Shown: positions 50,431 to 58,955, numbered from the stretch's first letter. The stretch is DNA of 64,000 bases from Pseudomonas sp. TH10 (GCF_016651255.1 NZ_JAEKEG010000029.1:1-64000); one strand, 5' to 3'. Program-made: numbers and translations. The notes: a model not told the origin generated them from the sequence alone.

Positions 50431-50672
50431 TGATCCATCTCTGTTGGTGAGGCTTTGGCAGCAGACACTACGCTTCTTTTTCAGAACAAAGCAATCCCAA
50501 ACACCGTGGCCGACCATGATCATTGGCAAGGCTCTACGGACGCCCTCACGACCCTTTTGCTTCGCGGTTTGAGGTTAAGCTGGATGCTTTCATGGGCGCG
50601 GACGCCGTTACCAGCAACGTCCACCCACCTTGAGAAACCTTGGGGGGATCCTTGGTTATGCCATGCCCATTC

Positions 50673-51929
50673 TCATTTGCTGCCTTGGGCTTCGGCTAGG
50701 TTCGATGCGGATGTCCCCGGTACCAGCCGGCTGAAAAAATCCTGAGCCGTTGTAAACCATGAGCCGTACCAACCCTCGTAGTTTTCGGCGATCGGATACT
50801 TGTGGTCATAGTCGAAAATGTCGTCAAACCAGTTAGTACCGGCAGCGTTGGTTTTCTTCATGAAAAGTGCAGGGTGGGTTTGCCCTGATAGGATGTCGGC
50901 ATGCTCCTTGGGGCCAATCACCCTGCCATAGATTCGCTCCCGGTAGTCGTCCGCCAGCTGTTTGAGCATGTCGTACACCTCTGGGATTTGGTGGTGATCT
51001 CCCCACCAGGCCGCGAAGTTTATGTCGAACACTACGCTGTAGATCTTCCAGTTCTTTGAATGCATGTGAGCCAGTACTACCAACTGTTGAGTTTTGTCGT
51101 TGATCAGCACGTGAACCGATGCTGGGCATGCGTCCTTCAACCACTTCATTTGTTCCCAGTGGTAAGTAGATATGGATTCTACTGAGAACATATCCCTTTC
51201 CCCATGGGTTAGCCATTCGGCGCAGACGCCCGTGGCTTTGCAGACACTGGCTATCTCTGCCTGGCTCATCTCGATCGTCTCAGACTCCAAATAACCGAGT
51301 CGCTGTTCGCTATCGTAATCGATCAGGTCGACGAATTGACTTGGTGACATCGACAGACTCGTTCTCACGGCGATAACCCGTATACCGCAGTTGTAAAAGC
51401 GTTTTTTCGTCTCGCTAGGATCTGCAATGGGGAGCGGCTTTTGCTCTGCATCCAGCCTCTTTCTCACCGCCGAAATTTCCACAGCGCAAAGGGCTTCGGT
51501 GATCTCAGGGCTTTCATTGGCAAGGTAAGCCAGCCGATCAAGGGAGTAGGTGGTTGATGCCCAGCCATGGCGGGCACATGCTTTGCGAAAAATCGCCTCG
51601 CTCGTGCCCACTGAAGCCGATACGCAGATAACGACTTCGTCGATCTTGTCGCGGATTTCGCAATCCTTGCGCTGGAGCTTTTCAATGTCGTCCAAGATCT
51701 TTACTTTGAGACCGGGGCCCTGACCGCTGCAGAGTACGGCTATGTAACGGTCATCAGCCTTCTTGTAGGCCAGCAGATCAACTGGGCCCTTTGTTACCCG
51801 ACCCAGGTAATTCAGCGTATCGGTCAAGCACTCGTAATCGCTGGACACGGTTGGCAGCAGTCGACGCACGAACTTTTCGAGCTCTGCGCCGTGCAGCAGC
51901 CCGATCTTGGACTTCAGTAGTTCAATCAA
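50673..51929 (-). CDS. Mrr-like nuclease-fold N-terminus fused to HTH and C-terminal domain
   Basis: The 418-residue protein opens with a Mrr-like fold (HGAELEKFVRRLLP, then KGPVDLLAYKKADDRYIAVLC with D51). The usual Q/E-x-K strand reads VLCSGQG, so the site may be degenerate. Residues about 195-245 (SLSMSPSQFVDLIDYDSEQR and QAEIASVCKATGVCAEWL) look like a Cro/CI-type helix-turn-helix. The last 170 residues are unrecognised. It starts with TTG; an in-frame stop lies just upstream and GGGATGG precedes it. It lies 36 bases after the nuclease-like gene and 242 bases before the MazG gene. Confidence 0.66.
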   Translation of the reverse strand: MIELLKSKIGLLHGAELEKFVRRLLPTVSSDYECLTDTLNYLGRVTKGPVDLLAYKKADDRYIAVLCSGQGPGLKVKILDDIEKLQRKDCEIRDKIDEVVICVSASVGTSEAIFRKACARHGWASTTYSLDRLAYLANESPEITEALCAVEISAVRKRLDAEQKPLPIADPSETKKRFYNCGIRVIAVRTSLSMSPSQFVDLIDYDSEQRLGYLESETIEMSQAEIASVCKATGVCAEWLTHGERDMFSVESISTYHWEQMKWLKDACPASVHVLINDKTQQLVVLAHMHSKNWKIYSVVFDINFAAWWGDHHQIPEVYDMLKQLADDYRERIYGRVIGPKEHADILSGQTHPALFMKKTNAAGTNWFDDIFDYDHKYPIAENYEGWYGSWFTTAQDFFSRLVPGTSASNLAEAQGSK

Positions 51930-51964
51930 ATCTATCCATCCCTATCTGCAAGAAAATCCGGTCT

Positions 51965-52999
51965 TTAGACCTGCTCCGGAATATCAGTGAGTTTTACCGT
52001 TTGCAGCATCCTCAATAGCAAAAAATCGTCCGGGGCGTTCATGATGAGCTCTCCGTCCGGGGCGACGTTTACTTCACACAAACGAGGGTGACTCAGCAAT
52101 CCCGGTGGCAGGGGGTGCCGAGCGAAGGGATTGTGGAGTACATACAATCCATCCATCAGATGTTCGCTGTAGTCTCGTTTTATCGCGGAACGCATGATCG
52201 GATGCAGGCTTCCTAGGTTGGGGTGGAGCGTGCAGTAAACGGAGAGGGCATCAGGGTTCTCGGCTAATGCCCTTAATTTCCCCCAGGTCGCAAGACTGCT
52301 GTAGACGATAGCGGAGACCTCGGCATACGAGTCATCGCAAAATAACCCGACTTCGATGTTGGTATTGGCATTTTTCGGGGCGGCTGTGACGTTGTAAGAG
52401 GCGACGTGTGTATCGCCAGATTTGGTCGCAGCTTCATCGTGATACAGCCCATAGAGTGCGGCCATGATCGGGCGGCCGGCTGCAAAATGCGCGTGCGGTC
52501 TGTCGAATGATGCAATGCCTATGACGAAGGGTTTGTCTTGAGCGTGCCCAAGTTTTGAGTAGCTGTTCCTATATTTCCTGACCTTTGCATCGAAGCTGTT
52601 GCAGATCCGCAAGGTGGACTCGATGTTGAAGTCTGTGAAGTCTTTCGGTGGATGGGCCATGGAGAAGCCGTAAGCGGGCTGCCCTCCAGCCGGCGGGTTT
52701 GCGATCGTCGCTTCCAGGCAAAATGGGACTTCACCCTCAACGACAAAATCGGGCGCGTGGTGACGAGGATCAATCGGCAGCCCCCATTCCTTCAGAGCCG
52801 CGAACAGATACAGCTCCCAAAGCGAGGACTCGAAGGTGGTTTGAAGTTCTTTTACAAACTTTCCATCACGATCTTCGAAGCCCTCGGCCCATTCAGACAG
52901 CACGGCGCGTTCAGGGCCATAGATGGCTGCTGTCATCATCTGGAAGATCGGATGCTGCGCGGCGGTAGCGACCTGAGGGGAAAACAGATCAATGGGCAT
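51965..52999 (-). CDS. Predicted PD-(D/E)XK-fold protein, paralogue of 45130-46293 product
   Basis: The 344-residue protein has the same conserved blocks as the product of 45130-46293: ELQTTFESSLWELYLFAALKE, APDFVVEGEVPFCLEATIA (D84, E96), KPFVIGIASFD, EVGLFCDDSYAEVSAIVYSS and LMDGLYVLHNPFARHP. The E-A-T in place of E-x-K again leaves catalysis uncertain. It is the first gene of a five-gene minus-strand run, 36 bases before the Mrr-HTH gene. Whether it acts with MazG and GHKL or is a separate cassette is not clear. Confidence 0.64.
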   Translation of the reverse strand: MPIDLFSPQVATAAQHPIFQMMTAAIYGPERAVLSEWAEGFEDRDGKFVKELQTTFESSLWELYLFAALKEWGLPIDPRHHAPDFVVEGEVPFCLEATIANPPAGGQPAYGFSMAHPPKDFTDFNIESTLRICNSFDAKVRKYRNSYSKLGHAQDKPFVIGIASFDRPHAHFAAGRPIMAALYGLYHDEAATKSGDTHVASYNVTAAPKNANTNIEVGLFCDDSYAEVSAIVYSSLATWGKLRALAENPDALSVYCTLHPNLGSLHPIMRSAIKRDYSEHLMDGLYVLHNPFARHPLPPGLLSHPRLCEVNVAPDGELIMNAPDDFLLLRMLQTVKLTDIPEQV

Positions 53000-53328
53000 A
53001 CGCTGAGCACTCCATCATGGCGATTTCAAGATTGATTGCGGGGTCACTACCAATATCGAGCATGGAGTCTTCCTTGTGTCCTGAGTGCTCATCGGCGCAT
53101 TGAACGGCCAGCTTCGTCCTCGTCGGTAGCTGTCCTTGATGACGGCCATTGTAGCTAAAGGCCATCAGCTTGGCAGGAGGCCCCTGATGCTAGGATCGGC
53201 TTGACTCTTGCCGGGGCGAATGAGGAATCCACTGAATTCTGACCAGCCGCTCCGTGCCTTTGGATACCCTGTTGGCGATCCACGCGAGAACAGGCGATGA
53301 TTGCCCCCCATCAAAACGGAGGTGTCAG
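53000..53328. other. Divergent intergenic region, no gene seen
   Basis: This 329-base gap separates the first gene of the five-gene operon from the plus-strand HExxH gene. It should contain both promoters. I see no repeat or convincing small gene. Confidence 0.4.
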
Positions 53329-54192
53329 GTGTTGCTCACAAACAAGGACGTAATCAAGGCGTTCATCGCAGATTTCAAGTCGATGCATCATGATGATCAG
53401 CAGCCCGATGTGGTGTGCGATTTCGACGGTGATCCCGCCACGCTTGCCCAAATCGTGGAGATCGCTGGCAAGCCAACCCTGAGGTTTTCCTACCGTTTCG
53501 CGGACAGTGCCGTGAACGATCACAGTGATTTGTTTTACTGCTTGATCATCGCTGGCCATGAGCTGGCTCACTGGGCCAATGCCCATACCAAGCATCTGGA
53601 TAAAGACGATCTCGACAGCAAAGCCATCGAGATGTGGGCTGATTTCTTCGGCACCAGGCTCGTGTTCACCGCTGTGGCACGCTGCACGAAGGTTAAGGAA
53701 ATCATCACTGGGCGATTGCGTACTCCCGCTTTCGATGCCGTCGGGCCAGATTCTTTGCTACCGGAGTACGGAAGGGCCCTACGTCGTGTGTACGACACCG
53801 TGTTCGTGCCTGCTGGTATTTCACCTCAATACCCATCGCCCAATGAACGGGCGCACATCTGCGCTGCCGGCGTCACCTCCTTCTTCAATCGGCATCTGGG
53901 TCAAATGCATCAGGGGAGAACCATCGTCGCATTGAGGAGCGTTCTTCTGGAGCCGTTCAAGGATCTCCTCGACCATTTCCAGCAGGACGTCACTGCGGAC
54001 GATAGCGATGAACTCACCTTCCGGAATATCGAGATTCATCTGGGGCTTAAGCAAGGTAGGGCGCTGATCACTCCCGGCATTCGGCCTCAATTCAACCAAC
54101 TGGTTGGCACTCATTATCTCGGGCATGACGAAAATATAGCCCATCGCGAGCAGCTTCGAGATACGGTTCGGGCTTGGGGCGTTGACATCTAG
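53329..54192 (+). CDS. HExxH zinc metallopeptidase-like protein
   Basis: The 287-residue product has the zinc motif H77-E78-L-A-H81 in IIAGHELAHWANAH and a downstream E101 in EMWADFFGTRL, the usual third ligand position of gluzincin-type peptidases. No signal peptide or membrane segment is present, so it acts in the cytoplasm. The GTG at 53329 is chosen because GGAGG lies 6 bases before it. Cytoplasmic HExxH proteins in defence islands include Lit-type phage-exclusion proteases, but this family match is inferred. It is convergent with abiH. Confidence 0.7.
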   Translation: MLLTNKDVIKAFIADFKSMHHDDQQPDVVCDFDGDPATLAQIVEIAGKPTLRFSYRFADSAVNDHSDLFYCLIIAGHELAHWANAHTKHLDKDDLDSKAIEMWADFFGTRLVFTAVARCTKVKEIITGRLRTPAFDAVGPDSLLPEYGRALRRVYDTVFVPAGISPQYPSPNERAHICAAGVTSFFNRHLGQMHQGRTIVALRSVLLEPFKDLLDHFQQDVTADDSDELTFRNIEIHLGLKQGRALITPGIRPQFNQLVGTHYLGHDENIAHREQLRDTVRAWGVDI

Positions 54193-54217
54193 ATCTCGGC
54201 TTCTGGCATCCCGTACA

Positions 54218-55147
54218 TTAGCGACGTTGGTCAGCCACGATGGCGTGGAACTCGCTCCATAGCCTGTAGCGGATTCGCTCAGGGGGGACGCCGACCGCTT
54301 CAAGGCGAGCTGTCTTTTCTCCGACATCGTCATCCGGCAGAACGGCGACTATCCACGGCACCAGTCTGTGCTTCAACGCTTGCACTACGGCTGCGAGGTA
54401 AGGGCCATCCACTGGACTGAGCGAATGCCCAAGCACCACGACCTGATCTACCTCTTCCAGGCCTGCAAAGAAATCGGCGTTGTCTTCGATGATTTGTTTG
54501 GAGGGCTTGAAGGTGTCTGAGAAATAATCATCCAAGGACTGCATGGCTTCGATGAGACGATGGTCTGAGTCTTCGCAATTTACGACTTCGAACAGAGATG
54601 TCCGTTCTTCTGGGGCCCAGGCGTGGCCAAGTACAAGCTCGGAATCGGCGTCCGTCGACTCACCATGGATGTGCAAGATGTTATCGGCGGGCACATGGTA
54701 GACGCTGGTCAGCGTGCTGGTGTAATTGAACGTCAGGTAGGTGGCGTTGATGTCCAATCCCGCCAGGCGGTTATGGGCGCTCCGGGCGTCGGGGATCTGA
54801 ATGGTGTTGACCCATTCGGCAAAAAGCTGGTGGAGCGTCCCTCCCAATCCACCTGCCACCCGGTCGACTTCGTATTGGAAGTCATGGTGGCCAGAGTCGC
54901 TCCACTCCTCTTCGGCGTACGATCCCATGAAGTGTTCAAGGCTGCTGACGATATGGTCGGTGTCCAGGTAAGCGAGAGCCACTTCCAGATCAGCCCAGCT
55001 TTCACCCGCCGGCACATAGTCCTCAATCCAGTCATAGACGTCGCGATCATGGGATCTGACATAGGCCTTGAAATGCCCGTATCCGGTGGGCAAGCGGTGG
55101 TTCAGATCGAACCCGTTGCCGATGATGTAGAGGGTCTTGGTGAGCAT
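54218..55147 (-). CDS. AbiH-family phage abortive infection protein
   Basis: The 309-residue protein starts MLTKTLYIIGNGFDLNHRLPTGYGHF; the IIGNGFDLxHxLPTxY motif at residues 8-23 is the hallmark of the AbiH family. A central TFNYTSTL and HIHGE and a C-terminal VVVLGHSLSPVDGPYL segment also fit. AbiH proteins block phage multiplication by an unclear route. A gene for a helix-turn-helix regulator lies 94 bases upstream on the same strand and may control it. Confidence 0.85.
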   Translation of the reverse strand: MLTKTLYIIGNGFDLNHRLPTGYGHFKAYVRSHDRDVYDWIEDYVPAGESWADLEVALAYLDTDHIVSSLEHFMGSYAEEEWSDSGHHDFQYEVDRVAGGLGGTLHQLFAEWVNTIQIPDARSAHNRLAGLDINATYLTFNYTSTLTSVYHVPADNILHIHGESTDADSELVLGHAWAPEERTSLFEVVNCEDSDHRLIEAMQSLDDYFSDTFKPSKQIIEDNADFFAGLEEVDQVVVLGHSLSPVDGPYLAAVVQALKHRLVPWIVAVLPDDDVGEKTARLEAVGVPPERIRYRLWSEFHAIVADQRR

Positions 55148-55241
55148 GCGTGAGACCTCATCGATTAGAGCCCTACAGTGCTGCCCAAGAATGGCCGGCT
55201 GTGGAAGCCACCGCTAGAGCTAAGCCGCGAGGTACTTAGAC

Positions 55242-55736
55242 TCATTGACTGGCGGCGGATCCAGAATCTGAATGCCAAATTTTATGAACGGTTGAAGCAG
55301 CCATCCCTAGTTTCAAAGATGTCTGCTTCTGCGTCATTCCTTCAGCTTTGCAGGCAAGCACGGCCTGAATTCTCTCTACCGGTATAGGTCGCTTGCCGGC
55401 TTTACCTGTTACTAAATCACCGCCTTCAAAATGGCTCGGTAAACCAGAGAGAACCCCTAGCGCTTCAAGCTTTTTCATCTCTGCGAGCAGACGGGCATTG
55501 AACGAAGTGAGAGATTCTTGGCGCTCGTAAATGGATGCCATCGCCAATAAAGCAAGTGGGTCGACATCCAGTCGCGCGCTGATGCGCTCGAGCATATCGA
55601 GTGTGATGTTGGACTTCGCGTGCTCGACATTGTGCAAATGCCGCGCTTCCACTGCGCCACCTAGTTGCTCTTGAGACAGCCCTCGAGCAGTTCTGATCGA
55701 GCGTAGGATCGCTGCCAGCGTTGATCGCGAAGGCAT
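55242..55736 (-). CDS. XRE-family regulator upstream of abiH
   Basis: The 164-residue product starts MPSRSTLAAILRSIRTARGL and has a Cro/CI helix-turn-helix at about residues 7-62 (LSQEQLGGAVEARHLHNVEH). The C-terminal end has a second resolvase-like helix-turn-helix (QKQTSLKLGMAASTVHKIWH). Two HTH modules in one small regulator are unusual. An earlier in-frame Met (55778) is possible, but the XRE domain begins right after the chosen start. Confidence 0.78.
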   Translation of the reverse strand: MPSRSTLAAILRSIRTARGLSQEQLGGAVEARHLHNVEHAKSNITLDMLERISARLDVDPLALLAMASIYERQESLTSFNARLLAEMKKLEALGVLSGLPSHFEGGDLVTGKAGKRPIPVERIQAVLACKAEGMTQKQTSLKLGMAASTVHKIWHSDSGSAASQ

Positions 55737-55986
55737 GGGTGCTTCCCGTAAAGGGAAGGATAAAGCCACATTGATCAATTCCTATCCATGCAATATAGTG
55801 CGTCATTGTGAATTTCGGGTGAGTGGCTACGGCCGCACTGCAGTCGAGCCGAAGTTTGGGCTCCGTCGTCAGCAGCGGTTTAGTCCAGATTTGTCAATTT
55901 ATAGGATTTATCGCTGAGGGAGGTTGCTTGCGAACTTGGCGCGCCGCCTTTCGAACTGCAGCACCGCAAACGAGGAAATCAGCATC

Positions 55987-56490
55987 ATGTTTATTTCAGA
56001 TGAGGCTTGTATGGTCGGCTTACCGGGCTTCCCTGGGCCTGGCAGCACGGCTTGGCGGATGGTCGAGCGACATTCGGAAGATTTTTGGTATCACGTTCGC
56101 TTTCGCATTTGTGAAGGAGCGAGGGTTCGGTTCAAAAAATTGATGCCATCAGACCCTTCGATGCTGAAACACCTACTCTCGCAGCGGAGCCCAGAGCACA
56201 AGATTGAGGTGGTTCAGGTTGTGACTTCCCCTTGCATGAATGGGAGTTCTTTAGAACGTATGGAAAAGTTGATCAGTGCGATCGTCGGCTACGACAGAAA
56301 CGGTGAGTGCGTACTTCTTCATAAAGTCGATAGCGGAGCAATCTACAGCAGCTCGCCCGGCATGATCGACGCAGGCTTGCTCAGCAATATTCGAACGATC
56401 TACAACGCCATGACTGCCGCCGGGATGCATTTCCATTGCACCAATTATCAGACCCCGAATCTCTCTGCCGCCACAACCGCAGCAGGTTAA
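55987..56490 (+). CDS. Unrecognised protein upstream of metallophosphoesterase
   Basis: The 167-residue product from the ATG at 55987 (MFISDEACMVGLPGFPGPGS) has GAGGAA 11 bases upstream. A longer in-frame TTG start at 55924 is less likely. I see no signal peptide, membrane segment or known motif. The gene ends 3 bases before the metallophosphoesterase start, so the two are probably one transcript. Confidence 0.6.
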   Translation: MFISDEACMVGLPGFPGPGSTAWRMVERHSEDFWYHVRFRICEGARVRFKKLMPSDPSMLKHLLSQRSPEHKIEVVQVVTSPCMNGSSLERMEKLISAIVGYDRNGECVLLHKVDSGAIYSSSPGMIDAGLLSNIRTIYNAMTAAGMHFHCTNYQTPNLSAATTAAG

Positions 56491-56493
56491 TTC

Positions 56494-57222
56494 ATGAAGA
56501 TCCAAATTTATTCAGACCTGCACAACGAGTTCGCTCCGTTCGAGCCCACCCCAACCGAAGCGGACGTAGTGATTCTCGCCGGCGACATTGATATCAAATC
56601 ACGTGGCGTTAGCTGGGCGAACGAGGTGTTCCAGTGTCCGGTGATCTACGTGTGTGGCAACCACGAGTACTACGGTGGGCACATCGAACACACTCTGCGC
56701 AAAATGAAGGAGGCAGCAGCGACTCATGTCCGCCTACTCGAAAACGAAGTCCTGATACTGAATCAAACCCGGTTTTTGGTCACTACCGCGTGGACGGATT
56801 ACTCGTCGACCGGCGATGCTGTTGTGTCACAGCGTGTCGCTTGGGAGTCGATGAACGACTTCACCATGATCAGAATCGATGAAAGCTTTCGACGCTTACG
56901 CCCGAATGACCTGATAGCTAAATCGAAGGCCGCGCATGCTTGGCTGACTCAAGAACTAGAAAAGCCTTTCAACGGCAAAACAGTTGTAGTCACGCACCAT
57001 GCTCCAGCCTTGGATCACTTAGGTGATGAGCTTCCTGAAGACCTGATTGCGGCCTATGCCAATGATTGGCCAGAGTTGTTGGGTATGGCCAATCTTTGGG
57101 TCTACGGGCATACGCATTTCGCAGCGGATTTCATCAAGAATGGTTGCCGGGTGGTTTCCAATCCGCGCGGGTATCCGAATCAAAAAACAGGTTTTGATCC
57201 GAATTTTTTGATTGAGATTTGA
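56494..57222 (+). CDS. Metallophosphoesterase
   Basis: The 242-residue protein has the calcineurin-like metal motifs in order: IYSDLHNEF (D-x-H), LAGDID (GD), CGNHEYY (GNHE), VVTHHAP (H) and YGHTHFAADF (GHTH). It hydrolyses a phosphoester of unknown identity. No signal peptide is visible. It is flanked by small unknown genes on the same strand (3-base gap before, 16-base gap after) that may form one operon. This type of gene is common in plasmid-like and accessory regions. Confidence 0.88.
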   Translation: MKIQIYSDLHNEFAPFEPTPTEADVVILAGDIDIKSRGVSWANEVFQCPVIYVCGNHEYYGGHIEHTLRKMKEAAATHVRLLENEVLILNQTRFLVTTAWTDYSSTGDAVVSQRVAWESMNDFTMIRIDESFRRLRPNDLIAKSKAAHAWLTQELEKPFNGKTVVVTHHAPALDHLGDELPEDLIAAYANDWPELLGMANLWVYGHTHFAADFIKNGCRVVSNPRGYPNQKTGFDPNFLIEI

Positions 57223-57238
57223 GAGCCTTGGTATTGCT

Positions 57239-57643
57239 ATGGTCACGTTGGATGAAATCGCTCAACTGCTCTACGGAACCGAAGGGGAAACTCCTGGTTG
57301 GCAAGGCTCTCAGGAAGACCTAATTTCCTTGGCAGCAAAGTCATTCCCAGGCAAAGCATTCTGCATCGTTCGCCAGTGGACTTTGATCGACCTCACCGTG
57401 ACACCTGATGAAAAGGAAAAGCTCACGAAGCTCGGCCTGCTTCCCATGACCCTATTCGCTCACGAGATAGTCCTGGACAGCGGAGGTCGTTTCCAGCCCG
57501 GCATGTGGGTACGCAGCAATTTCGGAAAATCCTTCATTGAAGGCTGCATGTTTGAAACCAAAAATACGGTGTACCTACTTCTTGCAGCAGGCCAAAGAAA
57601 AGAAGCAAGCTCGGCTGCCGCGTTTTCGATGTCCGCTGGGTGA
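57239..57643 (+). CDS. Unrecognised small protein
   Basis: The 134-residue product starts MVTLDEIAQLLYGTEGETPG 16 bases after the metallophosphoesterase stop; a TTG start at 57212 overlapping that gene is possible. A block such as FAHEIVLDSGGRFQPGMWVRSN looks like a compact globular domain. The C-terminal end (QRKEASSAAAFSMSAG) looks unlike the rest and could reflect a frameshift near 57600. No known family is recognised. Confidence 0.6.
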   Translation: MVTLDEIAQLLYGTEGETPGWQGSQEDLISLAAKSFPGKAFCIVRQWTLIDLTVTPDEKEKLTKLGLLPMTLFAHEIVLDSGGRFQPGMWVRSNFGKSFIEGCMFETKNTVYLLLAAGQRKEASSAAAFSMSAG

Positions 57644-57691
57644 ATTGGGACGCCGCAAACACATATTGAATAGTTATGGAGCTTTGGCCGG

Positions 57692-58048
57692 ATGCCTGAA
57701 GAAATTGCAGTCGAGATTCACGGTAAGGATGTGAGTGACTTTCAGCTGAGTCGCTTGGTGCGAGCGAGCGACCGAAAGTACAGCGTGCCAATTACCGCTT
57801 TCATTAGTGACGCTTTCATCGCCGAGGATACGTGTGCAGGTGTTTCTTTTGAACATGCAGAGAAACACGAGGGCTACCGCAAAGCAGATGGCGCCATTCT
57901 GCGCACAGGAAAAATTCACACCGTGCGAAAAGAAGGGCGTTTCTGGCTGCTTGAAACACGAGGAGGCAATTACGTCGTCGCAAGCTTCATGCGGGGTGTG
58001 GGGCGGGTAAGTTTTCTTAAATTTTTGAGCACCGGCGAGCGTATCTGA
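57692..58048 (+). CDS. Unrecognised small protein
   Basis: The 118-residue product starts MPEEIAVEIHGKDVSDFQLS. It contains KIHTVRKEGRFWLLETRGGNYVVASF, a likely small beta-rich fold. It follows the previous gene after 48 bases on the same strand and may share its transcript. There is no signal peptide and no known motif. Confidence 0.55.
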   Translation: MPEEIAVEIHGKDVSDFQLSRLVRASDRKYSVPITAFISDAFIAEDTCAGVSFEHAEKHEGYRKADGAILRTGKIHTVRKEGRFWLLETRGGNYVVASFMRGVGRVSFLKFLSTGERI

Positions 58049-58158
58049 GTACTCAGTCAAGGAGCTCCGAAGCAGCAATTCGGAGCCCTTCATTTGGTTG
58101 GCTCTCTTTTGTGATTCCCCTAAGCAATTGTCTGTTACCGCGAGACTAGAGATCGGGT

Positions 58159-58458
58159 TCAGTAGCCGAACTCGCTCAACAATTTATGCAAAAACTCCCG
58201 CCGCCTTTGCACGATGCACAGGATCAAATAGTCTCTGTCGATGTCTCTCGTCGACAGATGCCCGGCATCCACCAAGCCATGGATGTAGCCTTCAGCTTTG
58301 CCCCTTGCCTCGAGCAACGCCTCAATGGAGGTGCTTTTGTAAATGTCGCCGGCGATCAGGTGCCACCGTTTCTTTTGGCGGCGCCCAATAGGATCGTCCG
58401 AAAACTTTGGTGCGTTGATCAATGCATCGAAATCGTTAGGTATGCTGGTTGTTCTCAA
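58159..58458 (-). CDS. Unrecognised small protein
   Basis: The 99-residue product (MRTTSIPNDFDALINAPKFS...) is helical and rich in charged residues, with YIHGLVDAGHLSTRDIDRDY near the middle. It faces the plus-strand run and lies next to the repeat array at 58557. I do not recognise it. Confidence 0.5.
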   Translation of the reverse strand: MRTTSIPNDFDALINAPKFSDDPIGRRQKKRWHLIAGDIYKSTSIEALLEARGKAEGYIHGLVDAGHLSTRDIDRDYLILCIVQRRREFLHKLLSEFGY

Positions 58459-58556
58459 GATGGATTCTCAGGATGTTGACATCTGAGATGAGGCTATCAT
58501 GCGCACACTATATGGCCGGTTACTGGCTGTCGTATTGCTCACCAGCCTCGCAATCC

Positions 58557-58955
58557 GAGAGATAAAACCTTCGATATTCATATCAGCCAGATGATTTGGC
58601 CCGCGCCATCCGGTGAGAGATGAAGCTCCCCGGTATTCGTGTGAGGCCTGATTTTGCTGGTCTAGATGTCTCCCGGGCCGAGAGATAAAACCCTCAATAT
58701 TCGGTTCTCCCGGCTGATTTGGCTCCTGGCGCCGGGTGATAGATTAAACCCCCAATAATCGTCTGAGCCCGTGTTTGCGGGCCCAATACAGGCAGGGAGC
58801 CGAGAGATGAAACCCCTGATATTCGTCTAAGGCCCGAGTCTGCTGGTCGCGGCCACGAGGCCGAGAGATGAAACTCTTGATATACGTTTCAGCCAGGCAG
58901 ATTCAGCCCGCGCCAGCCGGTGAGAGATGAAACCCTCGATATTCGTCTGAGCCCA
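58557..58955. repeat. Seven-copy degenerate interspaced repeat array
   Basis: A conserved unit of about 32 bases (GAGAGATGAAACCC, then a variable CTC/CCT, then GATATTCGTCTGAGCC) occurs at 58557, 58615, 58680, 58738, 58802, 58863 and 58922, spaced 58-65 bases apart. The intervening 26-33 bases are variable but partly related: spacers after copies 1, 3 and 6 share TGATTTGG/CGCGCC-type sequence and those after 2 and 5 share CTGCTGGTC. The spacing resembles CRISPR, but the repeats are degenerate, the spacers resemble each other and no cas gene is seen. A decayed minisatellite or a set of small structured elements is more likely. The flanks 58459-58556 and 58956-59293 hold no convincing gene. Confidence 0.8.

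Noticed and set aside
58557-58955. A true CRISPR array
   Set aside because: Repeats differ from each other at many positions, several spacers resemble one another, and no cas gene is seen in the window.
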